Shown piece by piece: positions 12,296 to 23,938 of a stretch of DNA of 64,000 bases. Location: contig SAUG01000021.1 in NCBI GenBank assembly GCA_011316305.1, forward strand, positions 248,001 through 312,000, in the 5' to 3' direction. This stretch comes from Rusavskia elegans (Eukaryota > Ascomycota > Lecanoromycetes > Teloschistales > Teloschistaceae). Within the stretch, counting starts at the first letter, position 1. Every line of letters begins with the position of its first letter. Below the pieces are notes generated by a model that saw only the letters and a program-made list of their open reading frames with translations, was not told where the DNA came from and did no database searches. Position numbers and translations under genes: made by a program.

Positions 12296-13914
12296 GATGA
12301 CCGAATGTGAAAGAGAAGGGAAAACAGCGGTCAACAGTCAGCAGCTGAACGCCCGGGATGAAGAAGAATGTCTGTCGCACGGGCAAGGGAAGGGCGAGAC
12401 CAAGAGGTTGGCCATGGAGTGGGGATTATGCCGACTCAATTAGCTTTAGCGAAGCTCAATACTTTAAGCTCATCCAGAATAAAGAAGGGGCATCGAATTC
12501 GACCATAGACTTGTCCAAACTGCCGCGATCTGGGAACGGTTCATCTCGGTAGTGCATGGCTGCGGCGTGGATACCGAGTAGTCGAGGTGCATGCAGCATT
12601 GTGTGGGTCCTCCCCCCGTGGGCGTCATCCATAGCGCCCCCAGAATTATCCGATGATCCAATCTTCCCCTCATGGCGTAGGATATGAGGTGATCTTTCGT
12701 TATCTGGAGAGCGCCCCTGAAAACATGGGCTAGTCTTTGCGAACGTTGATTTACTTGGGGGTCCCCCTGGTCCGTCGATATCATCAACGAGAGCTTGGAG
12801 CTGTAGCCGAGGCAGGGATACGTCGGACGTGCCATCGGTTGGTCACAACAAAGTGACCCCCGCGAAGCTGCAGCTTTAGAATTGGGGAAGGATGACATGG
12901 GTCAGCAAGTCGGCGGTAAAGTCGAATCGAGATGCCAACCGTGCATATCTATCCCAATATTATTCTGTAATTCTTCTTGTTAAGCCAGCTACCCAGGAAG
13001 ATAAGATCACCAGGCGCCTCCAAGGAAGGTGGCTTACTGGCCGGTGTTAGGGATCTGTGATCCGCTTTGACAGCCATGTACTACCTGACTAGTGGCCGCC
13101 GCACTAGACAGTTGATGCCATACTCCAAGAAGAAGTCACACAAACCTGATTGAGCACCGTGCATCGGACGATCTGCGTGGCACCACAAGTCCTCCGCTTG
13201 TGCAGGGCTGCCGCTGTGTCTCCGTAGGAATAGGTGGAAACACCCATCAACGGGATACCTCGCTCACTTACTCTTTGATACTACCGAGGTATGGCGTTCA
13301 AGGTTTTCCCTTCAAAGACAATCTCTTCTTCTTCTATCCCATGCACTGGTGGTGTCTCCGATTTGGCTGACAGTCGAGTTGTCGGATGCCCACCCCACCA
13401 GTCGAAGTGGAGGGTTAGAACTTTGCCGGGGCATCATCTCATTTTCTCATATCGCCATTGGCTCTCATTACCATATTATTTAACTTTCTCCTGAAAAGAT
13501 TCTGAGATCTACCTTTAGCGAGCCGTAGCGTGGCGTCCCTCCATGTCCGGTCCCCCGACCGGACCCTGACTTCCGCGGGCTCCGCTTTGACCCGGGAGTC
13601 TCTTCCCCGGCGCTAGCAGGGCACTAGAGCGCCTGTTCTGTCTAGCTCGTGGCTGTCATGTGCCTTTTAGTGTGGGACAAATGCTTGTTTGGGATCACCC
13701 TCCCTGATGCACCCGACAAATGACATCTCATGATGGAGATCAAAGAGATGAGTTGGAAAACTCTGTATCACACAATGTTGATCCAGAGTTTCGGCGTTCC
13801 GGTGCTGGTAACACTCGTTGCTTCCCCCAGAAATCTCTCAAAGGTAAATGCAATGGTCGTCAAGAATCGCATTCGTGCCTCGAGTGTACAACGATTGCAA
13901 CACCAGCCTAGACC
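12296..13914. other. divergent intergenic region
   Basis: About 1.6 kb between the divergently transcribed permease and the plus-strand receptor, so it holds both promoters. Frames at 12470-12898 and 13291-13494 show no protein features. A perfect inverted repeat lies at 13545-13564 (listed separately). Confidence 0.5.
13545..13564. promoter_or_regulatory. perfect inverted repeat with CCGG cores
   Basis: Two 8-base arms, GTCCGGTC and GACCGGAC, are separated by CCCC. The CGG/CCG half-sites in inverted arrangement resemble targets of Zn2Cys6 regulators. It lies 351 bases upstream of the receptor start at 13915. Function is inferred from form only. Confidence 0.3.
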
Positions 13915-15465
13915 ATGACAACGCCTGCTCCCTATCGTTATCCTCCACTCCTAAAGGTAACACCTACCGATCATACAGCATGGATTGCCATCACAACAGT
14001 CCTAGGCCTGTGTTGCGCTGTAGTAACAGCACTGTTGAGGATTTTCGTCAGAATGGTCATCAGTCCCCCCTTTGGTCACGATGACACCATCGTCCTGGTC
14101 GCCACTGTGAGACGCCCAAATCAGGCTTGATAACGCTGGCTAACAAGAGACGAGGTATTTGCAACCATACAATCAGCAGTCATCGTATATGGAGTAGCCA
14201 AGGGATTAGGGAGGTCCACCGATCTGGTCACCTTAAATGATCTGGAGGCGTTGCAGAAGGTACATCACCACAAGTTATCCATCTTCTCCTTTACTGACTG
14301 TTCCAGGCCGCCTACGCTGGTGATATCCTCTACCTCGTCACCGCCTACCTAACCAAATGCTCCGTCATACTCCTACTCCTCCGATTGAGCCAGGACCGAA
14401 AGCACCGATTCACTTTTAATGCTACGCTTATGGGCACCATTGTTGTGTCTATCGGCTCGATAATCGCCATATCTCTACGTTGCAATCTCTCGAATCCATG
14501 GCTTCTCTTCCACGAGAAATGCTCTGGCATCGTATGTACACGTGCCTTCTGCCCATCCGTACCATGGTTTGATTACTGTGACAGCTCCTTCGATGGCAAA
14601 TCGTGACCGCTTTCGATATACTCACCGAGGTCATCATCTTCGGCGTCTCCTTTTACCTGATTCACGGCCTCCACATGTCACTGAGTAACAAATCTATCAT
14701 TCTTGGCATTTTCGCCTTTCGCCTCGTGTTGGTATCCTCTCTCGTCTCGATATTTCCGCACTAAAGGATTCTTTCAGGATGATCCCCTTCCTTATCATTC
14801 GCCTAATCTCCTTCCCCCACCACCACCTCTCCACCGACCCCTCTTTTACCATGACCTACTTCTACATCTGGACCCAGACTAGCCTCAACCTCTCCCTGAT
14901 GCTATCCACAATGCCCTGTCTCAAACCCTTTGTCGCAAGCCTCAATACTGGTTACGGCGCCTTCGACACCGAACATGTCGCCACCCGCGTTTATGGTGAT
15001 ACATACGCCTCCAGCGGTAACAACAACAGTGGTAACTATGCTCAACAAAGAAGGCATCGTAATTCGCGAAGCAAATGGGGCAGTAGAATAGCGAGCGGGA
15101 AGTCAATACCCAACTCGAATGTCGACAGCAGACCGGATAGCATCGTTGTTGGCAAAGCAGCAGGGCAAATATCAAAGCCACAACGACCGACAATCGACGA
15201 TGAATCCAGAACCGGTAACGGGTCTACTTCAATGCATAATCATCGCAGGCAACCGAGTCCATTCGATGCGGCACTGGGCTTGGCTCCGCGAGTCGATGCC
15301 AGTCAAGAGGAAAGGCGTGGTGGTGAGGCCAAAGCAATGACGCAAACGCATACGAGTTCGGCCGTGGCGCAGGATGGAAATAGTATTGGGAGCGATGATA
15401 GTCGGCAGATGATCATCAGGAAGGATGTCACATGGGCGGTCGAGTACAGCGATCCGCGTCCGTAG
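13915..15465 (+). CDS. PTH11-like rhodopsin-domain integral membrane protein
   Basis: The start ATG at 13915 opens an exon with the first helix (AWIAITTVLGLCCAVVTALL) and the loop RMVISPPFGHDD, the usual beginning of the fungal rhodopsin domain. A GTGAGA donor follows at 14107. Further exons give YGVAKGLGRSTDLV, then AGDILYLVTAYLTKCSVILL, then FDILTEVIIFGVSFYLI. The last exon (from about 14850) holds the seventh helix, with TMPCLKPFVASLNTGYG at its end. A 170-residue polar Ser/Asn/Arg-rich tail runs to 15465. At least four introns are needed and the exact borders are not all certain. The ligand is unknown. The tail has no recognised signalling domain. Confidence 0.7.
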
Positions 15466-16190
15466 GGGATGTGACGAGGGATGCCCTTTTGTCGCTGGCC
15501 AGGGGTGTCAGTGAGATTGTTAGCACCATGCGCCTGTCAGAGGATGTTGGGGCCCGTGTCTCTTCTTTTCGGTTGGTCAAGCTATGATACCATTTCGCGT
15601 ACATTCAAAGACACTGTTATAAGTTTATATAGAACTCTATGTCACCGGCATGGGCTGTCGTAGATAACTCAGATAGAATTACTTATATAAAACACTCTTA
15701 CGGCCTACACTTACTCCCTTTGTGTTGTCTGGAAAGTATCGAAGTCCGTGGTTGGATTAACTTTTGAGTTGGATCGGAGGGGCGAGAGATAAGTTGTGTG
15801 CGGCACGAATTAGCTGAGATGAGGTGAGACGAGATGAGATGAGATAACGGGCGGAACGCGGGAAGTCTGTTGCGGGATACAGAGGAGGGAAATAAACGGT
15901 TAAGAGATTCTTGCACATGACGCCGTACAAGCTCGCAAGACCCATTCACTATTAAGAACTGATGATTTGTATATTCATCAGTTTCTTTTTCCAATGAGAT
16001 CCAAAAACTCTTTATCACTTTTGTGTCGGTCGCATTGTTTAGGTGGCAGGTGGTATTTCCAAGGATCGTATCAAAAATTTTCAGATTCTACTTCGCGTGC
16101 TCGCTTTCCTAGAGTATAGTCACAAAAGCTCGGTTATACAACCTGTGTGGAGGGATCTGGCTTCTGAAACTTCGAAGCCAGCATCAAAAC
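15466..16190. other. intergenic with a short GAGAT-type repeat
   Basis: About 725 bases. Positions 15814-15846 are an imperfect tandem run of GAGAT/GAGAC units. Nothing else was recognised. Confidence 0.5.
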
Positions 16191-16770
16191 ATGGCTGCCG
16201 CAACACCCAACACAAACATCAAGCCAGAGCCCCACTCAAACATCCCCGTGAGCACTTATCCTCGTCCATACCGTGCTCAGAGACTGACAAGAACCCAGTA
16301 CACCACGACAGAAATATTCACCCACTACAGCACCGCCGTAACCAACATCAAGCCCTCGCTCAACCCCAACGGTTCAAGCAACGCCGTAAACCACCATCTT
16401 CGTCTCTAACTAATACGTTAAGCTAATCAGCAGCAATTCGCAGAATATCAGCACCCAAACATTCACCTACGTATTCCCCCTCTACATGACGGCTTCCGGC
16501 CGCCGCGGCATAAAGCCCGTCGACAGCAACGACAAATTCGATATCGATTTCCAGAAACTCGATTCACTGCACGAAATTGTATCCGAGCACCTGGAACGTG
16601 TCATCCGGTCGGATCCGGGTTCGTCGGTATATTTGGCGGCGTTGTCGGGGTATGATTTGGAGCTCAATAAGCTTGAAGCGAGAATTTGGGGATGGACGGG
16701 GGAGATGGAGAGGATTCGTGGGGCGCATGGGAAGTTGCGTAAAGGTTTGAGGCATTGGGTAAGGGGGTAG
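16191..16770 (+). CDS. hypothetical protein, two exons, 173 aa
   Basis: Exon 1 runs 16191-16385 and exon 2 runs 16444-16770. The intron (GTAAAC...GCAG) contains a CTAAC branch and keeps the frame, giving 174 codons with the stop. The N-terminal half is polar and Thr/Asn/Pro-rich. The C-terminal half is charged and likely helical (EIVSEHLERVIRSD, then ELNKLEARIWGWTGEMERIR), suggesting a short coiled coil. There is no signal peptide and no membrane helix. The family was not recognised. Confidence 0.5.
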
Positions 16771-17654
16771 GTAGGGGGTGTTGTTGTATGGAGGACCGAT
16801 ATATGGGAGGGGGTCGATATTGGATTCCGTACGTACGGCGCTCCTTTCAGTCTGTCCATTTTATCCTGCGGTTGTCGTTCATACGAGAGCTGGATATGGC
16901 TTTCGTAAATGAGAGATGCCCCTCGAATCTTAAACATCGCATTCGATGAGATCGCGTGATCATCATCTCGGAGAGTTGCAGCTGGGTGGAGTTGTCTCTC
17001 CAGAATCGAATTCCTGGGTATCTGAACATTGAAGATGATGGAATCTGAGTATCAGGTAGCAACACCCATAAGTCATGCTTTACAATGCTGGACATATCCA
17101 GACAAAGAGCAGAGATTTATAGTAGACAGGGTGTTATCACTCTTGTGCGCTGCTATGGTTGGTCTTCATGTCCCGAGAGCCTACTCGCTACCTTAGGCTT
17201 CTTAGTAGCCTATCTGCAATAATGTAGTCAATATCCTGAGTATGTTGAGACTCTGACAGATACGAATATGTTGATCTATTCGACACTTATGAATTTGATC
17301 CTCGTTATTCACTCCTGGAGCTTGGTCACGGTACTCCGAGACGGGAGACAATACTTGCGCGTCCGAGACACCATAATTTGGCCTATCTTTGATTGTATCA
17401 CAGAGCTGGATCAGCGCCATATACAATCCATTCCCCACATCAACAACTGTTTCCCAGGAGCAAACCACGAAATGGCAGCCGATTCTCGTTATGAAACCAA
17501 AGTCCACCTGCATGGCGTATGTTGTAAGTTCACCGCTCGGCAACCTCTAATATAGATTAGCTCTACTGATACTCTGTAGACAATTAGCACCCTGTGTTTC
17601 ACATACAGGTTCATTCCTAGAGTGGATCCCGTGACTCGCTAGAAATGGGATATC
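16771..17654. other. intergenic, nothing supportable
   Basis: About 880 bases with overlapping short frames on both strands (for example 17202-17555). None has a motif or a consistent splice model. Confidence 0.4.
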
Positions 17655-17910
17655 TTGAAGGTCTGGATACATTGCATCAGCATACCAAGTCGATATATGA
17701 TGTGGACAACCATGTTGGTAACTAACTCCATCTCATCAAATCGAATGCCTCGGGCGTTGATGAAGTCTGCCTTCATGCTCAAGATCGAGAATCTCCGAAG
17801 CAAAAGTAGGGGCTGGTGGTCTGAATTGGAACAACTTGGAAACGAGTTCACGGCTCAAGAAAGGATCTCAATCCGCCGGGTAGGCTGTAATTGTTCGTGG
17901 TGTCAGCTCG
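17655..17910 (+). pseudogene. fragment of a small lineage-specific gene family
   Basis: In the plus frame starting at 17655, the segment SAFMLKIENLRSKSRGWW (about 17767-17820) and the following ELEQLGNEF match the C-terminal part of the unknown protein at 22085-22525. By eye 13 of 28 residues are identical. The sequence before and after this block has no counterpart and there is no clear start. I read it as a degraded or highly diverged paralogue of an unknown family. Confidence 0.4.
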
Positions 17911-18597
17911 TGTCTCGGGATCACTTCCTGCCGGCGCAATTAAGGCGCGAGAAGGCAGTGTCTGGGTGGTGTATTATTAGCTCGGACAAGACTTTCCCAG
18001 TCGTACGCCCTTTATATTCATGCGCTATTTCTATTCTAGATAAAGGCCTCTTGGCAATTGAAGCTTTGTCGAAGCTTTGCCAATCTCGGGCCGCTTTCGT
18101 GCATATTCTGACAGGCCCTCCACAGTGCTGCGCTTGACAGTCAGTATCAATCCCATGGCATTTTTGCTGCAGGTGATCGAGGAAGGATGCAGGAGGTGGC
18201 TGACGTGCTGCTGAAGAATACTCTTCCTTCCCTGTCAGCTTAACAACGACGACTCGCCGAGGTAAGAAAGGCGTAGAAGGAGCGATGTCAGCTTGGGATG
18301 CAAGCATCAGCTGAGTGACAATGGTACGGTGATTGAATGCGCCAGTGGCTTGCGCCATCATTCTGTTTGTAGTGGGATGAGGATGTTGAGGCAGCCTTGG
18401 AGGCGGTAAGAACTTCCTTCGTATCCTGTGTGGGTAATGGAATAAGGCCCCTACAAGTATCCATTCAACCCCTCTCGAAGTTGGGTCTCATGTTCGATCT
18501 CCGTCTGGTTTCCAGTGACACTCTTTGACTCTTCTCACAGTCTACGGAAGGCTCCCACAGAGACTGACGGTTGAATACAATTCTGAACCATACCACG

Positions 18598-20164
18598 ATG
18601 GCTCCCTCGTCACCAACGGCAGCCGACATCTTCCACTACCGATTTCATCACGGCACCAATCTTGGCACGATTTTCGTCCTCGAAAAATGGCTGAGCGGCA
18701 GCATGTATGATGGTGCAGCCGGCGACAGCGAGCTCGATGCTGTGAGGGCGTAGGTCCACACCAAAGTTCTTTTGCATACATGCCTGAGGGATTCTGACAC
18801 CTCTCAGCTCCCTCTCATCTCGTGGCCTAGATGCCACCCGTTCCAAATGGCAGAACCACTGGGACTCTGCGCTCAGCGATGATGACATGAATTGGCTGGT
18901 CAAAAACGCCAAATGCAATATGATCCGCCTTCCCATTGGCTGGTTCACCCTTGGCCCAAACTTTTGTAGCAACACCGCCTTCGCAGGTGAACCAGCCCAA
19001 GTCTACACGAACGCGTGGTCATCGGTCAAAAGACTCGTCCAGCGCTGCCATGACCACGGTATTGGCGTTCTCATCGATCTGCATGCTGTCCCTGGTGGTG
19101 CCAATGATCAGATCCACAGCGGGACAAGTAGTGGCAAAGCGGAGCTCTGGGGGAATTCTTTCAACCTTGACCTTGGCCGGCGATGCCTCGTATACATTGC
19201 GCAGGAAGTGCAGAACGGCATGGCTGGTGTTATAGGGATCCAACCATGCAATGAAGCCGCATACAACGCTCAAGGAATGTATGAATGGTACGACTCTCTG
19301 ATCCGCGCTATCAGTGCTGTCAACGGTTCCATTCCCATCTATATCAGTGATGGTTGGGACTTCGGCCGTGCTCTACCGTACGTTCAAGGTAAGAACGCGG
19401 GAGATAGACAGGGAAATCCCATCATCATCGACAAACACAATTACTACTGCTTCTCTGCGTCCGACAAATCCCAGTCCGCTCAACAGATCATTGGCCGTAT
19501 TCCTCAAGAGCTAGGCGAACTCGACGGTAAAGATGGCAACGTCTTTGAACACGGTGCTGCTTGCGTTCTTATAGGCGAATACAGCTGCGTCCTAGATGGG
19601 CAAACGTGGAACCAAGGCGGCGACCGTCCGAGTTTAACAAAGCAGTTTGGCCAAGTTCAAAGCCAAAGATGGCAAGGGCGAAGCAGTGGAAGCTCCTTCT
19701 GGACGTACAAAATGGACTGGATGGACGGGGGTGATTGGGGCTTCAAGGAGCAGACCAACAAAGGGGCCATTACTCCTCCACATTGTCTGACATTATCTGC
19801 CCAAGATGTCAAGAATGCAGCGAACAATGCGGAAGGACGGAGGCAGTCGTTGCGCGATACGGCATACAATGAACACGTCCAGTACTGGGATCGAACATCT
19901 CCCGGCCAGCACTTTGAACACCAACGCTACAGCGACGGGTGGAACCTGGGATGGAATGATGCCAAAGTTTTTTTTTGGGCCAGAGCCGACGGTGTCATCC
20001 CTGGCGGCAATGTTGGCGGCGACAAGCTTGGATGCTTGGACGTGTGGGTCCGGAAGAGGATGGTGGAGGCGAGACAGGCAAAGTCGCAGACAGCGTATGG
20101 CTGGGAGTGGGAGCAGGGGTTTCGGAAGGGTGTTGCAGATTTCTACTCCGCCGTTGGTATCTGA
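18598..20164 (+). CDS. glycoside hydrolase family 5 beta-glucanase (exo-beta-1,3-glucanase-like)
   Basis: Exon 1 runs 18598-18749 and exon 2 runs 18808-20164. The 58-base intron has GTAGGT...CTCAG ends and keeps the frame, giving 502 residues. The GH5 fold is shown by FHHGTNLGTIFVLEKW at the start, MIRLPIGWFTLGP, then VLIDLHAVPGGANDQIHSG. The acid/base Glu lies in IGIQPCNEAAY and the nucleophile Glu in CVLIGEYSCVLDG. There is no signal peptide, so the enzyme is probably intracellular or leaves by a non-classical route. An extra region of about 90 residues after the barrel has repeated Trp/Gly/Asp residues (YSDGWNLGWNDA) and a second half from WEWEQGFRKG to the end. The gene is intact. The likely substrate is beta-glucan, the exact linkage unknown. 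Confidence 0.85.
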
Positions 20165-20504
20165 GGCTTTCCATCTGACAGCGGCCTAAGCTTGGTCGGT
20201 TCTCTATCATGCCCAGCGTCCATCATCTTTCGTTTGTAGTGTCTCGGCTTGGCTGCCATGTACCTTTCTGTACTTGGAGAATCCACCAAATGTCTTCAAG
20301 TTTGACCTCTCGAAAATGGATGAGTATACCCGCTGCAACGACGCCAGTGCTTGGAAGAAGAGACGACCGATGTGGCTGTGAGAGGTAATTTACTTGCCAG
20401 TTCATGCGGTAGGATCTGACATCATGTCGTTTCGTCATGGTGCTGGTGGGACAGCCTCAAGCCAAGGACGTGGTGACGTCATCATGCCAAACTAATCATG
20501 AGTT
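20165..20504. other. intergenic
   Basis: About 340 bases after the GH5 stop, presumably its 3' untranslated region. Nothing else was seen. Confidence 0.4.
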
Positions 20505-20885
20505 TTGCAATCCGCCAATTCTCTGACCTGCAGTGCAGCCTCATTCTTTCATTTAATCCAAGGGTACGCATTTTCCATGAGAATTCAACTTGAACAAGCT
20601 ACTCTCAGTCTCGTTCGTAATCTTTGTTCCTCGCAGAGCCCCCAGGCAAGAGCTACTTCCAAACCTCGACGCCTATTCTTCTCGCGCGATGTGCTATTGC
20701 CCGCTCCAAATGCTTCTTGATCGGCTCCACCTGCAAAGAATCTGCGGACCACTTGTCCGCAGCTATCTCGATCCTCCATAGTCCTTAGTGACCAAACACT
20801 TACCATTCGAACAGTCTTCTCCCTGCTTCCACAGAAACGTATTCTCAACCTCCTAACACATCTAAAGACTGCAGGAAAGGGTTCT

Positions 20886-21475
20886 ATGCGGGCGGCTTTG
20901 TTTCGCTATGATCCAACCCCTGGTTTTGTGGCTAGATGTCTCCACTACCGTAACTTTGATTTCAACCGAAAATCCTTCACCATGCCTGTTGCTCCCTCGC
21001 GCGAGTTCTGGATCCATGTTTTAGACTCTAATGTCCAAGCTACTATCCGATCCGACGGCGACATGATTGGTTGGGAGGAGGATAAGGAGACGGTAGGACC
21101 CGTTGCTTTGGCAGCTAAGTAATCTCTTCTACGCGCGATTCCCTATAAAGTGCCAAATGAAAGTACCGAATTCCCCCTCTATCGTCTCGTCCTCGAGCAC
21201 GGCGACTTTGGCATTCATTACACATCCATTACCAGAGACGCTGATGGTGACCCCCTGATCACATTGTTGTATGACTTGGAGACTGCATGCATCGTCCCAG
21301 TACTTCTATCCGATCCTTTGGTAGCATTCCGGTTGATCTCACAACGGGTGAGGACGGGAAGCCGTGCGTTTCTCGGATACCCAGAGACCCAATCCAGATG
21401 CGATCGACCTCGAAACATACGCAGCATGGGCGCGCCACTGTATCAAGGTGTTTATGCTGCTTGTGCTATAGTTTG
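20886..21475 (+). pseudogene. broken fungal aminoglycoside-phosphotransferase-like gene
   Basis: The plus strand encodes pieces typical of the fungal APH/protein-kinase-like family: VAPSREFWIHVLDSNV and GDMIGWEEDKETVGPVAL, then YRLVLEHGDFGIHYTSI (the catalytic-loop HGD) and ITLLYDLETACIVPV (the metal-binding D loop). An in-frame TAA at 21120 interrupts the first part. After about 21330 the coding continues in a second frame (DLTTGEDGKPCVSRIP). It then continues in a third (DLETYAAWARHC) before a stop near 21475. Upstream sequence back to about 20505 may hold further N-terminal remains, but I could not place it. One stop and two frame changes make a pseudogene likely. Confidence 0.65.
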
Positions 21476-22084
21476 ATGACGTAAATAGCAGGTGTTCTCC
21501 TTCTTGAAGCTTACAATAATGCGCCTGACTATGAGGTTGCTATTAGAGCCGGAAGAACGTACGTTACCTGTGGCTAAATGTAATAAGAGAGTTTGCCCGA
21601 TTTGTCAGTGTATATGGGTAAGTTTTAATGTTTTGATTCTCCCCCGACAGAGGTACCTGTGGGCCACTTGCGGCGCTGTTTTTCGCGGATAACCAGTGCC
21701 ATTGTAATGGTGAACTAGGAATAGAAGATGCGTTTCAAGCATGGTCGTCACGACCCTCTTTGCTTGGCCAGTATGCAGGAGAAATTGGCAAAAGAAGATA
21801 AAGCCGAGAGGAATCACAGCCTAGCCAACCTACTTGACGCATACTTTGTCAGCTCATAAAAGTGATGTGGAGATTATATTGATGGTTTTTATCGATGACG
21901 GAGAGCACTGTGACGAAGTGTGCAAGGCCTAATTAGGACCAACATTCTATGCAGCAGTATGTGTTAAAGTTTTGAATGATGAGCAGTGCTATTGAAGAAT
22001 CGTGCGCTGATACTTAATTCTTTTTTGTTCTATTCTTGTAGAGGTATACTTCTCTTTTACCCAGACCTACCAGATCCTTTCAAC
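21476..22084. other. intergenic
   Basis: About 610 bases, AT-rich in part, with no supportable gene. Confidence 0.4.
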
Positions 22085-22525
22085 ATGTCCAATACCCCTG
22101 ACATCCAAGTCAACCTCGACTCTAGCAACGATAAGCTTTGGGTGCGTTGGCCAATACACATCGCTGATACGAGAATCGACACACTGATAGTCTCACAGGT
22201 CGCCAGCACCAAAACCTTCTCGTACAAATTACCCCATACGGCCGAGACACTAAACGTACACACATGGGACTACCTCGAAAGCGACCAACTTTATCTCGAT
22301 ATTTCATCGTTGCGCAATTTGAGAGGCCTTATCTTTGATCAACGAACTCGCATCAAGTCGGGATTTTTGAGCTCTCAAGGATCCTCACACAACTCGGCTT
22401 TTGTACTTGAGATGGAGAATCTTGGGGGCAAGACTGATGGTTGGTATGATGAAGTTTGCAAATTGAGGAAAGAATTGAACGGCCATGCACGAGCTAGACG
22501 GGTGCTGTGGGTTCGTCGACCGTGA
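22085..22525 (+). CDS. hypothetical protein, 146 aa
   Basis: The frame starts at the ATG at 22085 and is uninterrupted. The protein is soluble, with no signal peptide or membrane helix. The N-terminal part alternates polar and hydrophobic residues (DIQVNLDSSNDKLWVRW). The C-terminal part holds the block SAFVLEMENLGGKTDGWYDE and then a charged helix. That block recurs, degraded, at about 17767-17850 and in short form at about 26088-26120, so this is the best-preserved copy of a small local family. Function is unknown. Confidence 0.5.
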   Translation: MSNTPDIQVNLDSSNDKLWVRWPIHIADTRIDTLIVSQVASTKTFSYKLPHTAETLNVHTWDYLESDQLYLDISSLRNLRGLIFDQRTRIKSGFLSSQGSSHNSAFVLEMENLGGKTDGWYDEVCKLRKELNGHARARRVLWVRRP

Positions 22526-23210
22526 GCAGCTTTCAGGGGTGTTGGATCATCTGGAAGTAATGATGCATCAGGCAAAACAGCAACATAAAATCTCTCTTTG
22601 TTCTCGATGAGGCGTTATGTCTTGACCAGCTAGAAACCGGCTGGGATTAAGGCTTCTTCTTGATGCTGTCAAATTGAAGAAACCTCATTTGTCGCCGTAA
22701 AGATGTTGGTCTGTGTGTCATTGTTAGCTGAGGAACTACAGAACCCCGGATCTGGGCGGAATGAACCAAAACCTTGGTCCCTCATGAAAAACCTCCCTGA
22801 GTAGGAGTGCAGAAGATCGCTCATTTTGGGGTAATTCGCTATCTTCGTTGACACCGTATCTTAGATACCGAGAATACTTGCCATCGCCCAAGCTCAGATC
22901 GGATTAATAGCGCGAGTGGGCTTAGCTTCGGTAGAATTTCGTCTATGATCCATTCAGGGGCTCAGGGGCTTAGCTATCAATCAGCATGGGTTTTCTGTAG
23001 CAATGCCAGACTCAAGGTGGAAAGTAGCAAGAAAGCAAAACGTACGAAGACAAACCTGTCTCTTCACGCTCATCTCATGAAATCCGCATAGTATTGTACG
23101 TCGGTCCTTGACGGTATCCCCTTCTTTTACACCTCGTTGTATCTGCACAACCTTGATGGATGTCTCGTTGCGCACTGCTTGTACAAAAGGCCATACTATT
23201 GTAGCGGAAA

Positions 23211-23241
<31 letters not shown>

Positions 23242-23764
23242 ATTCGTGCCTTCAGCTTTGGTTGTGACATTCTCTTTCGAGTGGTGGGAGACGAGGATGG
23301 AAATATTGGGCAAATCGCTGCCAAGGGAACGATATGTCACCAAGAATTAATAATAACAAGGAACCAAACTTGAGCGGTACATCAAGGCTTGGAAATGAAT
23401 GCGTTGGCCAAAGAAGTTAAGGGATATGTTCTAAGCGAGGTAGTGTAGAAAGTGTACGCTATTGAAATTATAAAATTGTACATATTGCTAATATATGTGA
23501 GGAAGAAAATAAAAGGGAAACATCATACGAGGAGAATAACAATTGCCACGGATCACGAAATGTTAGACATCCCTCTGAACACTGTTTCAAAGATATTGTT
23601 GACACAATAAGAAAATTGTTGATGATTAGTGATGTTGATACGGACCTATTGGGCATAGGACATACCTATGGATCACTTTTCCCATTATTTTTCCCACCAT
23701 GGTTCTAGCGAGCTTTTGTATAGGCTTCGACATTTTTCTTCTCTCTCTTCCCTATAACAATATC
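22526..23764. other. intergenic with a trinucleotide microsatellite
   Basis: About 1.24 kb. A minus-strand frame at 22981-23343 exists mainly because it reads through the microsatellite as poly-Thr, and I do not accept it as a gene. The last part (23640-23760) is CT-rich. Confidence 0.45.
23211..23241. repeat. (TCG)n microsatellite
   Basis: An uninterrupted run of about ten TCG/CGT units. Confidence 0.9.
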
Positions 23765-23938
23765 AACATCTTCCTCTCTCCAATCATACCAAAGTCATCC
23801 CTACCAAAGCAATAAAGAGACGAACATCTTCCGTCTCCAACTATATCAAAGCCGTCCATACCAGAACCAAAAAGACATCAACACCTCCCTCTCTCCAACC
23901 ACACTAAAGCCATGCCCACCAAAATCAAGAAACCCAAA
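23765..23938 (+). repeat. three tandem copies of a 57-58 base unit
   Basis: Imperfect copies begin at 23765, 23823 and 23880. Each has a CT-rich stretch (CTCTCTCCAA or similar), then an AAAG(T/C)C block, then A-rich sequence. The third copy contains the start codon at 23912 of the following gene. The equivalent positions in the first two copies read CATCCC and CGTCCA. Confidence 0.75.

Noticed and set aside
12470..12898. Minus-strand frame of 142 codons upstream of the permease
   Set aside because: No recognisable protein pattern. It is probably promoter sequence.
17921..18361. Minus-strand frame of 146 codons
   Set aside because: Possible gene, but composition and lack of any domain or partner exon give no support. 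Overlaps a plus frame of similar length.
22981..23343. Minus-strand frame of 120 codons with poly-Thr
   Set aside because: The frame is open because it reads through the TCG microsatellite. No other protein features.
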